From the NCBI RefSeq assembly GCF_010548375.1, contig NZ_JAAGLY010000007.1, forward strand, positions 372,001 to 436,000: a stretch of DNA of 64,000 bases, in the 5' to 3' direction. This DNA comes from Streptomyces sp. SID13726 (lineage in GTDB: Bacteria; Actinomycetota; Actinomycetes; Streptomycetales; Streptomycetaceae). Below the pieces are notes generated by a model. It had not been told where the DNA came from. It saw only the letters and a list, made by a program, of their open reading frames with translations, and ran no database searches. This document shows, one piece after another, positions 7,909 to 15,654 of the stretch. Within the stretch, counting starts at the first letter, position 1; every line of letters starts with the position of its first letter. The translations under genes and the position numbers were made by a program.

Positions 7909-8541
7909 CTAGGCCCCCGTCGGATCTTCCCCACGGTCGAGAGCCTTCCAGATGTCCTCGGGCCGATCCGGGTCCACGACAACAGGCTTGCGACGAACCC
8001 GAGGCGCCCCGTCCCGCTCGTACCGCCCCGACATCGCGGGCCACAACCGCCCGTACCGAAGAGCGAGCAACCCGGCCACAAGAATCAACGCACCGCCCAC
8101 CACGGCGACATAGGGCCACGCGGTGTGCGAGAGCGCGGAGACCGTCGCCGAGGTGTCGCCGGACGCCTTCGCCGCCTGTTCGTCGAGCGCGGAGGAGTCC
8201 CCGGCCCCGATCAGCGCGGCCACCACGATCCCCGCCCCGGAGAGCGCGAGCACGGCGGCCACCAGGTGACGTCCCGCCCTGCGTACGGCGAAGACGGCGA
8301 CCAGCGCGGCGAGGCCCACTATGGCCAGCGCGGCCGGGACACCGGTCACGTCACTGCCCTTGGCGGTCAGCGGAAACGCGCCGCCGGCCACGGTCGCGGT
8401 GCCCTCGGACCATTGCTGGCGGGTCGCGAGCAGCGCCACGGCCGCGCCGAGCGCCCCGGAGAGCAGGGCTGTGGCAAGACTGAGGCGGCCGGCCCTGGCG
8501 GGTCCTGCGGCTTCGGAACGGGGGTGAGGAACAGCAGTCAC
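7909..8541 (-). CDS. Tryptophan-associated membrane protein (TIGR02234 family)
   Basis: The protein, about 210 residues, has four predicted membrane helices (in pairs near residues 20-40, 65-85, 95-115 and 145-170) and a polar C-terminal tail with DRPEDIWKALDRGEDPT. This matches the family described as the trp-region conserved membrane protein of actinobacteria. I use the GTG at 8541 (VTAVPHPRSE); another GTG in frame at 8556 would add five residues. It lies directly downstream of trpE and is probably co-transcribed with it. Function is unknown. Confidence 0.8.
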   Translation of the reverse strand: MTAVPHPRSEAAGPARAGRLSLATALLSGALGAAVALLATRQQWSEGTATVAGGAFPLTAKGSDVTGVPAALAIVGLAALVAVFAVRRAGRHLVAAVLALSGAGIVVAALIGAGDSSALDEQAAKASGDTSATVSALSHTAWPYVAVVGGALILVAGLLALRYGRLWPAMSGRYERDGAPRVRRKPVVVDPDRPEDIWKALDRGEDPTGA

Positions 8542-8601
8542 GTACCCCACTATCACCCGAACCCCGGGCGAACGGTCACCCGGGGTTCCGTGAGAAGCGC
8601 C

Positions 8602-10080
8602 CTACTTTCCGAGCCGGTTCGCCGTGTGGACCGCCCGGAGCACCGCCGCGGCCTTGTTCCGGCACTCGGTGTCCTCGGCGACCGGGTCGGAGTCGGCGAC
8701 GACTCCGGCGCCCGCCTGGACGTAGGCCGTGCCGTCCCTGAGCAGGGCCGTGCGGATGGCGATCGCGGTGTCGGAGTCGCCCGCGAAGTCGAGGTAGCCG
8801 ACGCAGCCGCCGTACAACCCCCGCCGGGACGGCTCGAGTTCGTCGATGATCTGCATGGCGCGGGGCTTCGGCGCGCCGGAGAGGGTGCCGGCCGGGAAGC
8901 AGGCCGTCAGGACGTCGAAGGCGGTGCGGCCCTGGGCGACCCTGCCGGTGACCGTGGAGACGATGTGCATCACGTGGGAGTACCGCTCGACGGACATGAA
9001 GTCGACGACCTCGACCGAGCCGGGCTCGCAGACGCGGCCCAGGTCGTTGCGGCCCAGGTCGACGAGCATGAGGTGCTCGGCGCGCTCCTTGGGGTCGGCG
9101 AGCAGTTCGTCGGCGAGGGCCTGGTCCTCCTGCGGGGTCGCCCCGCGCCAGCGGGTGCCGGCGATGGGGTGGACCATGGCCCGTCCGTCCTCGACCTTGA
9201 CCAGGGCCTCGGGGGACGAGCCCACGACGTCGAAGCCGTCGAAGCGGAACAGGTACATGTACGGCGAGGGGTTGGTGGCCCTGAGGACCCGGTAGACGTC
9301 CAACGCGCTTGCCGTGCAGGGGGTTTCGAAGCGCTGGGAGGGGACGACCTGGAAGGCCTCGCCGGCCCGGATGCGCTCCTTGACGTCCTCGACGGCCGCC
9401 TGGAAGTCGGGGCCGCCCCACAGGGCGGTGTACTCGGGCAGCTCGGACGGCGGGAGGATCGCCGGGGGCTGGGCGACCGCCCTCGACAGGTCGGCCTCCA
9501 TGGCGTCGAGGCGGGCCACCGCGTCGGTGTAGGCCTCGTCGACGCCGGTGTCCAGGTCGTTGTGGTTGATCGCGTTGGCGATCAGCAGGACCGAGCCCTC
9601 CCAGTGGTCCATGACGGCGAGGTCGCTGGTCAGGAGCATGGTCAGCTCGGGGAGCTTCAGGTCGTCGCGCTCGCCGGGGCCGATCTTCTCCAGGCGGCGG
9701 ACGATGTCGTAGCCGAGATAGCCGACCATGCCGCCGGTGAAGGGCGGCAGGCCCTCCTGGTGCGGGGTGTGCAGGGTCTCGATGGTGGCGCGCAGGGCAC
9801 GCAGCGGGTCGCCGTCGACCGGGACGCCGACGGGGGCGGTGCCGAGCCAGTGGGCCTGGCCGTCGCGCGCGGTGAGGGTGGCCGCGGAACGGACGCCGAC
9901 GAAGGAGTAACGGGACCACGAGCGGCCGTTCTCCGCGGACTCCAGCAGGAAGGTGCCGGGGCGCTCGGCGGCGAGCTTGCGGTAGAGGGCGACCGGGGTG
10001 TCGCCGTCGGCCAGGAGCTTGCGCGTGACGGGGATGACACGGCGGTCGGTGGCCAGCTTGCGGAAGGTCTCGAGGTCCAT
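8602..10080 (-). CDS. trpE: Anthranilate synthase component I
   Basis: TrpE makes anthranilate from chorismate with ammonia supplied by a glutaminase subunit, which is not in this window. The 492-residue protein has the allosteric tryptophan-binding motif LLES (residues 45-48), so feedback inhibition is expected. The C-terminal chorismate-binding domain has IAGTRWRG, VDLGRNDLGRV and PAGTLSGAPK. The ATG at 10080 lies 11 bases after the hisI stop, so the two are probably one transcript. There is no room for a trp leader peptide directly before trpE. Confidence 0.97.
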   Translation of the reverse strand: MDLETFRKLATDRRVIPVTRKLLADGDTPVALYRKLAAERPGTFLLESAENGRSWSRYSFVGVRSAATLTARDGQAHWLGTAPVGVPVDGDPLRALRATIETLHTPHQEGLPPFTGGMVGYLGYDIVRRLEKIGPGERDDLKLPELTMLLTSDLAVMDHWEGSVLLIANAINHNDLDTGVDEAYTDAVARLDAMEADLSRAVAQPPAILPPSELPEYTALWGGPDFQAAVEDVKERIRAGEAFQVVPSQRFETPCTASALDVYRVLRATNPSPYMYLFRFDGFDVVGSSPEALVKVEDGRAMVHPIAGTRWRGATPQEDQALADELLADPKERAEHLMLVDLGRNDLGRVCEPGSVEVVDFMSVERYSHVMHIVSTVTGRVAQGRTAFDVLTACFPAGTLSGAPKPRAMQIIDELEPSRRGLYGGCVGYLDFAGDSDTAIAIRTALLRDGTAYVQAGAGVVADSDPVAEDTECRNKAAAVLRAVHTANRLGK

Positions 10081-10091
10081 GGCGGCTGACC

Positions 10092-10493
10092 TTACTGATC
10101 CGAGACGGGTACGTCTGAATCGGCGCTCGAGGCCCGGTCGAGCAGGACGTCGGCGTCGAAGCAGGTGCGGGCTCCGGTGTGGCAGGCGGCGCCGACCTGG
10201 TCGACCTTGACCAGCACGGTGTCGGCGTCGCAGTCGAGCGCGACGGACCTGACCCACTGGAAGTGGCCGGAGGTGTCGCCCTTGACCCAGTACTCCCGGC
10301 GGCTGCGCGACCAGTAGGTGCAGCGGCCGGTGGTGAGCGTGCGGTGCAGTGCCTCGTCGTCCATCCAGCCGAGCATGAGCACCTCACCGGTGTCGTACTG
10401 CTGGGCGATGGCGGGGACGAGCCCGTCGGCGCTGCGCTTGAGGCGCGCGGCGATCTCGGGGTCGAGGCTGCTGGCGGGGGGCGTGCTGGTCAT
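10092..10493 (-). CDS. hisI: Phosphoribosyl-AMP cyclohydrolase
   Basis: HisI opens the adenine ring of phosphoribosyl-AMP in the third step of histidine synthesis. The 133-residue protein has the metal-binding motifs DCDADT and CHTGARTCF. I use the ATG at 10493; another ATG three codons upstream (10502) is possible, and neither has a clear ribosome site. The gene is separate from the main histidine operon (11269-16976) and leads into trpE. HisE and HisG are not in the window. Confidence 0.93.
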   Translation of the reverse strand: MTSTPPASSLDPEIAARLKRSADGLVPAIAQQYDTGEVLMLGWMDDEALHRTLTTGRCTYWSRSRREYWVKGDTSGHFQWVRSVALDCDADTVLVKVDQVGAACHTGARTCFDADVLLDRASSADSDVPVSDQ

Positions 10494-10564
10494 GGTTGCC
10501 ATTGTGCCGCGCGCCACTGACAGGGTCGGCGCGGTGTCCACTGGGCGGACCCGACGCGCGGTCG

Positions 10565-10570
10565 TAGGCT
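10565..10570 (+). promoter_or_regulatory. -10 element of a probable leaderless promoter
   Basis: TAGGCT fits the Streptomyces TAGxxT -10 pattern and ends six bases before the ATG at 10577, so transcription would begin at or next to the start codon. The -35 region (about 10541-10546) is a poor match. Confidence 0.4.
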
Positions 10571-10576
10571 GACTGC

Positions 10577-11212
10577 ATGTCGACTTTCGCCAAGCGTGAA
10601 CGACTTCTCCTCGCCGATCTGTTGGAGGCCGAGGGTCCGGAGGCCCCCACCCTCTGCGAGGGCTGGCTCACCCGCGATCTCGCGGCGCACGTGGTGGTGC
10701 GCGAGCGCCGTCCCGACGCGGCGGGCGGCCTGCTGATCAAGCAGCTCGCGTCCCGTCTGGACCGGGTGATGGCCGAGTTCTCGGAGAAGCCCTACGAAGA
10801 ACTGATCCAGCTCATCCGCACCGGCCCGCCGCGCTTCTCGCCGTTCCAGCTCAAGCAGGTCGAGGAGCTGTCGAACACGGTCGAGTTCTACGTCCACACC
10901 GAGGACGTCCGCCGGGCCCGCCCCGACTGGACGCCGCGCGAGCTGGACTCGGTCTTCCAGGACACCCTGTGGTCCCGTCTGGAGCGCACCGCCCGGCTGA
11001 TGGGCCGCGGCGCCCCGACCGGTCTGGTGCTGCGCCGCCCGGACGGCCAGACCGCGGTCGCGCACCGGGGCGCTCCGGTCGTGACGGTGACCGGTGAGCC
11101 GTCGGAGCTGCTGCTGTTCCTGTACGGCCGGCAGAGCGCGGCCAAGGTGGAGCTGGACGGCGACAAGGAGGCCATCGCCAAGCTCCACGAGGCGAAGGAA
11201 CTGGGAATCTGA
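10577..11212 (+). CDS. TIGR03085 family metal-binding protein
   Basis: The 211-residue protein belongs to a DinB-like four-helix family related to mycothiol-dependent maleylpyruvate isomerase. Family features include LCEGWLTRDLAAHVVVRERRPD near residues 32-53 and EFYVHTEDVRRA at about 100; His44 and His106 probably bind metal. The C-terminal domain carries VTVTGEPSELLLFLYGR. The start ATG has no ribosome site but sits close after a -10 element, so a leaderless mRNA is likely. It is divergent from hisI and followed by a strong terminator. The reaction is unknown. Confidence 0.85.
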   Translation: MSTFAKRERLLLADLLEAEGPEAPTLCEGWLTRDLAAHVVVRERRPDAAGGLLIKQLASRLDRVMAEFSEKPYEELIQLIRTGPPRFSPFQLKQVEELSNTVEFYVHTEDVRRARPDWTPRELDSVFQDTLWSRLERTARLMGRGAPTGLVLRRPDGQTAVAHRGAPVVTVTGEPSELLLFLYGRQSAAKVELDGDKEAIAKLHEAKELGI

Positions 11213-11228
11213 CCCTCAGCCCGTGAAA

Positions 11229-11257
11229 GAGCCCCGGTCACCGGGTGACCGGGGCTC
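11229..11257. terminator. Bidirectional hairpin terminator
   Basis: A perfect 13-bp stem (11229-11241 with 11245-11257) has a 3-base loop. It lies between the TIGR03085 gene and hisF, which converge, so it probably ends both transcripts. Confidence 0.8.
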
Positions 11258-11268
11258 AGCGGGTCCGC

Positions 11269-12024
11269 TCACCGCACCGGGTGCCCGGCCCCCCGCAGCG
11301 TCTCCTTGACCTCACCGATCCGCAGGTCACCGAAGTGGAAGACGGAGGCCGCGAGGACCGCGTCCGCCCCGGCACCGATGGCCGGCGGGAAGTGGTCGAG
11401 CCTGCCCGCGCCGCCGGAGGCGATCAGCGGGACCGTCACGTGCTTGCGGACGGCCTCGATCATCTCCAGGTCGTAGCCGTCCTTGGTGCCGTCCGCGTCC
11501 ATCGAGTTGAGCAGGATCTCCCCCGCGCCCAGCTCGGCGGCCCGGTGCGCCCACTCGACGGCGTCGATGCCGGTGCCCTTGCGGCCGCCGTGGGTGGTGA
11601 CCTCGAAGGACCCCGACTCGGTGCGCCGCGCGTCCACCGACAGCACCAGCACCTGCCGGCCGAACCGCTCGGCGATCTCCTTGATCAGCTCGGGACGCGC
11701 GATGGCTGCGGTGTTCACGCCCACCTTGTCCGCGCCCGCCCGCAGCAGCCTGTCCACGTCCTCGGCCGTACGGACACCGCCGCCGACCGTGAGCGGGATG
11801 AACACCTGCTCGGCAGTGCGGCGCACCACGTCGTAGGTGGTCTCGCGGTTGCCCGAGGACGCGGTGATGTCCAGGAACGTCAGCTCGTCGGCGCCCTCGG
11901 CGTCGTACACCTTGGCCATCTCGACGGGGTCGCCCGCGTCGCGCAGGTTCTGGAAGTTGACGCCCTTGACGACCCGGCCGTTGTCCACGTCCAGGCAGGG
12001 GATGACTCGTACGGCGAGGGTCAT
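11269..12024 (-). CDS. hisF: Imidazole glycerol phosphate synthase cyclase subunit
   Basis: HisF joins PRFAR and the ammonia released by HisH to form imidazole glycerol phosphate and AICAR. The 251-residue TIM barrel shows the two catalytic aspartates, Asp12 in PCLDVDNGRVVKG and Asp131 in LSVDARR. The ATG overlaps the stop of the RidA gene (ATGA, 12021-12024). It is the last gene of the operon, before a shared terminator. Confidence 0.97.
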   Translation of the reverse strand: MTLAVRVIPCLDVDNGRVVKGVNFQNLRDAGDPVEMAKVYDAEGADELTFLDITASSGNRETTYDVVRRTAEQVFIPLTVGGGVRTAEDVDRLLRAGADKVGVNTAAIARPELIKEIAERFGRQVLVLSVDARRTESGSFEVTTHGGRKGTGIDAVEWAHRAAELGAGEILLNSMDADGTKDGYDLEMIEAVRKHVTVPLIASGGAGRLDHFPPAIGAGADAVLAASVFHFGDLRIGEVKETLRGAGHPVR

Positions 12025-12419
12025 GCTGCGGTGTCTCCTCGGAACGCCTCCACCTCGACCTCGACCACCAGGCTGGGGTCCACGAAGCCGGAGACGATGA
12101 TCAGGGATGCGGCGGGCCGGACGGCGTCGAACAGCTCCTTGTGAGCGCGTCCGACCTCGTCGACGTCCCGCGCGTGGGTGATGTACAGGCGCGTCCGTAC
12201 GACGTCGTCCCGGCCGAGGCCCAGCTCCTCCAGCGCGGCGAACGCGACGTTGAAGGAGTTGACCGTCTGCTCGTACGGATCGCCCGCGACGATCTCGCCG
12301 TCCACCACCGAGGTGCAGCCGGAGACCAGCACCAGGCCGTTGGGCAGCTGCACCGCGCGGGAGTACCCGAAGGTCTCCTCCCAGGGCGCACCGGTCGTGA
12401 CGCGTCGCAGATCGCTCAC
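12021..12419 (-). CDS. RidA family (enamine/imine deaminase-like) protein
   Basis: The 132-residue protein is of the RidA/YjgF type; these small trimeric proteins hydrolyse reactive enamines and imines, such as 2-aminoacrylate from amino acid metabolism. The conserved arginine lies in VRTRLYITH, and the NSFNVAFAALEELG and VEVEVEAF segments are typical. The GTG start overlaps the priA stop (GTGA, 12416-12419) and its stop overlaps hisF, so it is an integral member of the operon. Why a RidA protein belongs here is not known; protection of a pathway enzyme from an enamine is a reasonable guess. Confidence 0.88.
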   Translation of the reverse strand: MSDLRRVTTGAPWEETFGYSRAVQLPNGLVLVSGCTSVVDGEIVAGDPYEQTVNSFNVAFAALEELGLGRDDVVRTRLYITHARDVDEVGRAHKELFDAVRPAASLIIVSGFVDPSLVVEVEVEAFRGDTAA

Positions 12420-13144
12420 TGAGCCACCGCCTCCAGGGCCTCTTCCAGGGTGAACGCCTTCGCGTACAGGGCCTTCCCGACGATGGAGCCCTCGACACCG
12501 AGGGGCACCAGCTCGGCGATGGCCCGCAGGTCGTCCAGCGAGGACACCCCGCCGGAGGCCACCACAGGGCGGTCGGTCGCCGCGCACACATTGCGCAGCA
12601 GCTCCAGGTTCGGGCCCTGGAGCGTGCCGTCCTTCGCGATGTCGGTGACGACGTACCGCGCGCAGCCCTCCTTGTCGAGCCGCTCCAGCGCCTCGTAGAG
12701 GTCGCCGCCCTCGCTGGTCCAGCCGCGGCCCTTGAGGGTCGTACCGCGTACGTCGAGACCGACCGCGATCTTGTCGCCGTGCTCGGCGATGACCTTGGCG
12801 ACCCACTCCGGGCTCTCCAGGGCGGCGGTGCCGAGGTTCACCCGGGTGCAGCCGGTGGCGAGGGCGGCCGCGAGGGAGGCGTCGTCGCGGATGCCGCCGG
12901 ACAGCTCGACCTTGATGTCCATGGCCTCGGTGACCTGGCGGACCAGCTCCCGGTTGTCGCCGGTGCCGAAGGCCGCGTCCAGGTCGACCAGGTGCAGCCA
13001 CTCGGCGCCCGACCGCTGCCAGGACAGGGCGGCCTCCAGCGGGGAGCCGTACGACGTCTCGGTCCCGGACTCGCCGTGCACGAGGCGGACGGCCTGGCCG
13101 TCGCGGACGTCCACGGCGGGGAGCAGTTCAAGCTTCGAGGGCAT
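12416..13144 (-). CDS. priA: Bifunctional phosphoribosyl isomerase (HisA and TrpF activities)
   Basis: PriA performs two Amadori-type isomerisations: ProFAR to PRFAR in histidine synthesis, and phosphoribosylanthranilate to CdRP in tryptophan synthesis. The 242-residue TIM barrel has the catalytic acids Asp12 (LPAVDVRDG) and Asp131 (GLDVRG), which correspond to Asp11 and Asp130 of the described S. coelicolor enzyme. Actinobacteria of this group lack a separate trpF, and none is seen among the trp genes here, which supports dual function. Its ATG overlaps the hisH stop (TGATG), and its stop overlaps the RidA start. Confidence 0.95.
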   Translation of the reverse strand: MPSKLELLPAVDVRDGQAVRLVHGESGTETSYGSPLEAALSWQRSGAEWLHLVDLDAAFGTGDNRELVRQVTEAMDIKVELSGGIRDDASLAAALATGCTRVNLGTAALESPEWVAKVIAEHGDKIAVGLDVRGTTLKGRGWTSEGGDLYEALERLDKEGCARYVVTDIAKDGTLQGPNLELLRNVCAATDRPVVASGGVSSLDDLRAIAELVPLGVEGSIVGKALYAKAFTLEEALEAVAQ

Positions 13145-13797
13145 CAGAGGGTTCCGATCCAGTTGTTCAGCAGCTGCGCACCGGCGTCGCCGGACTTCTC
13201 GGGGTGGAACTGCGTGGCCCACAGGGCGCCGTTCTCCACGGCGGCCACGAAGGGCTTGCCGTGCGTCGACCAGGTCACGAGCGGCGCCTGCATCGACGGG
13301 TTGAGCGTCTCCAGCGACCAGTCGTGGACGGCGTAGGAGTGCACGAAGTAGAAGCGGGCGTCCGCGTCGAGCCCCGCGAACAGCTGGGAGCCGGCCGCCG
13401 CGTCGACGGTGTTCCAGCCCATGTGGGGCACGATGTCGGCCTTCAGCGGCTCGACCGAGCCGGGCCACTCGTCGAGGCCCTCGCTCTCCACGCCGTGCTC
13501 GATGCCGCGCGCGAAGAGGATCTGCATGCCGACGCAGATGCCCATGACCGGGCGCCCGCCGGACAGCCGGCGGTCGATGATCCAGTCGCCGCGCGCCTCC
13601 TTGAGGCCCCGCATGCAGGCGGCGAAGGCGCCGACGCCGGGCACCAGCAGGCCGTCGGCGTTCATGGCCGTGTCGTAGTCACGCGTGATCTCGACCTCGG
13701 CGCCCGCGCGCGCGAGGGCACGCTCGGCGGACCGTACGTTGCCGAAGCCGTAGTCGAAGACGACGACCTTCTTCGAGGACGCGGTGCTCAACTCCAC
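13144..13797 (-). CDS. hisH: Imidazole glycerol phosphate synthase glutaminase subunit
   Basis: HisH releases ammonia from glutamine and feeds it to HisF. The 217-residue class I amidotransferase has the nucleophile Cys88 in GICVGMQ and the His-Glu pair in FHPEKSG. I list the GTG at 13797 (VELSTASSKK), which gives the customary N-terminus. A TTG at 13791 is a real alternative: it has GGAGG seven bases upstream and would overlap the stop of the preceding small gene by four bases, as at nearly every other junction in this operon. Confidence 0.95.
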   Translation of the reverse strand: MELSTASSKKVVVFDYGFGNVRSAERALARAGAEVEITRDYDTAMNADGLLVPGVGAFAACMRGLKEARGDWIIDRRLSGGRPVMGICVGMQILFARGIEHGVESEGLDEWPGSVEPLKADIVPHMGWNTVDAAAGSQLFAGLDADARFYFVHSYAVHDWSLETLNPSMQAPLVTWSTHGKPFVAAVENGALWATQFHPEKSGDAGAQLLNNWIGTL

Positions 13798-13952
13798 ACC
13801 TCCAGCCTCATGACACCGGCGACCAGGCACATCGCGGCGCCAACGGAGAGCAGCACGATGAGCTGCTTCGGCATCCCCTGCTTGACGAAGGAGTAGATGC
13901 CGCCTGCCAGGAAGAGGCCGACGACGATCAGGATCGTGGAGAGGCCGTTCAC
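13788..13952 (-). CDS. Small membrane protein in the his operon (54 residues)
   Basis: A 54-residue protein (VNGLSTILIVVGLFLAGGIY onwards) has two hydrophobic helices separated by SFVKQGMPKQ, so it is probably a hairpin membrane protein. The GTG start overlaps the hisB stop (GTGA, 13949-13952), and the stop overlaps the hisH start region. It is therefore translated with the histidine enzymes. I recognise no domain. Conservation of its place in Streptomyces his operons is what I remember of this locus. A role in histidine synthesis is not shown by the sequence. Confidence 0.8.
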   Translation of the reverse strand: MNGLSTILIVVGLFLAGGIYSFVKQGMPKQLIVLLSVGAAMCLVAGVMRLEVWS

Positions 13953-14542
13953 AGCGCGCCCTTCGTGGAGGGGAGGATGCCGGCCGCGCGCGGGTCGCGC
14001 TCGGAGGCGTAGCGCAGGGCCCGGGCCAGCGCCTTGAACTGGCACTCCACGATGTGGTGCGCGTTGCGCCCGTACGGCACGTGCACGTGCAGGGCGATCT
14101 GCGCCTGGGCGACGAAGGACTCCAGGATGTGCCGGGTCATCGTGGTGTCGTACTCGCCGATCATCGGCGCCATCTTCTCGGGCTCGGTGTGCACGAGGTA
14201 CGGGCGGCCGCTCAGGTCCACCGTCACCTGGGCGAGGGACTCGTCCAGCGGGACCGTGCAGTTGCCGAAGCGGTAGATCCCCACCTTGTCGCCGAGCGCC
14301 TGCTTGAAGGCGGCGCCGAGCGCGAGGGCGGTGTCCTCGATGGTGTGGTGCGAGTCGATGTGCAGGTCGCCCTCGGTCTTCACGGTGAGGTCGAACAGAC
14401 CGTGCCGGCCGAGCTGGTCGAGCATGTGGTCGTAGAAGCCGACCCTTGTCGACACGTCGACCTTTCCGCTGCCGTCGAGATCGATCTCGACGAGCACCGA
14501 GGTCTCCTTGGTGACTCGTTCCACGCGTCCCACGCGGCTCAT
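13949..14542 (-). CDS. hisB: Imidazoleglycerol-phosphate dehydratase
   Basis: HisB dehydrates imidazole glycerol phosphate to imidazole acetol phosphate. The 197-residue protein is the single-domain form without a fused phosphatase. The manganese-binding motifs DSHHTIED (near residues 64-71) and NAHHIVE (near 160-166) are intact. The ATG overlaps the hisC stop (ATGA, 14539-14542), and the stop overlaps the following small gene. Confidence 0.97.
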   Translation of the reverse strand: MSRVGRVERVTKETSVLVEIDLDGSGKVDVSTRVGFYDHMLDQLGRHGLFDLTVKTEGDLHIDSHHTIEDTALALGAAFKQALGDKVGIYRFGNCTVPLDESLAQVTVDLSGRPYLVHTEPEKMAPMIGEYDTTMTRHILESFVAQAQIALHVHVPYGRNAHHIVECQFKALARALRYASERDPRAAGILPSTKGAL

Positions 14543-15654
14543 GCGCTCTGCTCCTTCTTCAGTTCACGTACCGCGTCGAGGAACGCGTCGTTCTCCTCCG
14601 GGGTTCCGGCGGACACCCGCAGCCACCCCGGAATGCCGTTGTCCCGGACCAGGACGCCCTGGTCGAGGATCTTCTGCCAGGCCGCGTGCGAACCGCCGGG
14701 GCCCTCGAAGCGCCCGAACTGCACGAAGTTCGCGTCCGACTCCACGACCTCGAAGCCGATCGCCCGCAACTCGCTCACCAGCCGGTCCCGCTCGGCCTTC
14801 AGCTGCTCGACGTACTTGAGCAGCGTGCCGGTGTGCTCCAGGGCGGCGAGCGCGGTCGCCTGGGTGACGGCCGACAGGTGGTAGGGCAGCCGTACGAGCT
14901 GCACGGCGTCCACGACCGCCGGGTGCGCGGCGAGATAGCCGAGGCGCAGCCCCGCCGCCCCGAACGCCTTCGACATCGTCCGCGAGACGACGAGGTTCGG
15001 CCGCCCCTCGATGAGCGGCAGCAGCGAGTCGCCGTGGCTGAACTCGATGTACGCCTCGTCGACCACGACCATGGACGGCTTCGCCGCCTGCGCGGCCTCG
15101 TACAGCGCGAGGACCGTCTCGGGCGGGACGGCGTTGCCCGTGGGGTTGTTCGGGGTCGTGACGAACACGACGTCCGGCCGCTGCGAGGCGATCGCCTGCA
15201 CGGCCGTCTCGACGTCGATCGTGAAGTCGTCGTTCCGGGGACCCGAGATCCAGCCCGTGCCCGTCCCGCGCGCGATCAGGCCGTGCATCGAGTACGACGG
15301 CTCGAAGCCGATCGCCGTACGACCCGGTCCGCCGAAGGTCTGGAGCAGCTGCTGGATGACCTCGTTGGAGCCGTTGGCGGCCCAGACGTTGGCCAGGCCC
15401 ACCTCGTGCCCGGAGGTGTCCGTCAGGTACTTGGCGAGCTGGGTGCGCAGCTCGACCGCGTCCCGGTCCGGGTAGCGGTTGAGGTCGCGGGCGGCCTCGC
15501 GGACGCGCTCGGCGATGCGCTCGACCAGCGGCTCGGGCAGCCGATAGGGGTTCTCGTTGGTGTTCAGCCGTACGGGGACGTCCAACTGGGGCGCGCCGTA
15601 GGGGGACTTGCCGCGCAGCTCGTCCCGTACAGGGAGATCGTCGATGCCGGTCAC
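14539..15654 (-). CDS. hisC: Histidinol-phosphate aminotransferase
   Basis: HisC is a pyridoxal phosphate enzyme that converts imidazole acetol phosphate and glutamate to histidinol phosphate. The 371-residue fold-type I protein has NTNENPY near residue 31, TTPNNPTGN near 166, VVDEAY near 197 and the cofactor lysine Lys229 in SRTMSKAFG. The GTG start overlaps the hisD stop (GTGA, 15651-15654). Confidence 0.97.
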   Translation of the reverse strand: MTGIDDLPVRDELRGKSPYGAPQLDVPVRLNTNENPYRLPEPLVERIAERVREAARDLNRYPDRDAVELRTQLAKYLTDTSGHEVGLANVWAANGSNEVIQQLLQTFGGPGRTAIGFEPSYSMHGLIARGTGTGWISGPRNDDFTIDVETAVQAIASQRPDVVFVTTPNNPTGNAVPPETVLALYEAAQAAKPSMVVVDEAYIEFSHGDSLLPLIEGRPNLVVSRTMSKAFGAAGLRLGYLAAHPAVVDAVQLVRLPYHLSAVTQATALAALEHTGTLLKYVEQLKAERDRLVSELRAIGFEVVESDANFVQFGRFEGPGGSHAAWQKILDQGVLVRDNGIPGWLRVSAGTPEENDAFLDAVRELKKEQSA

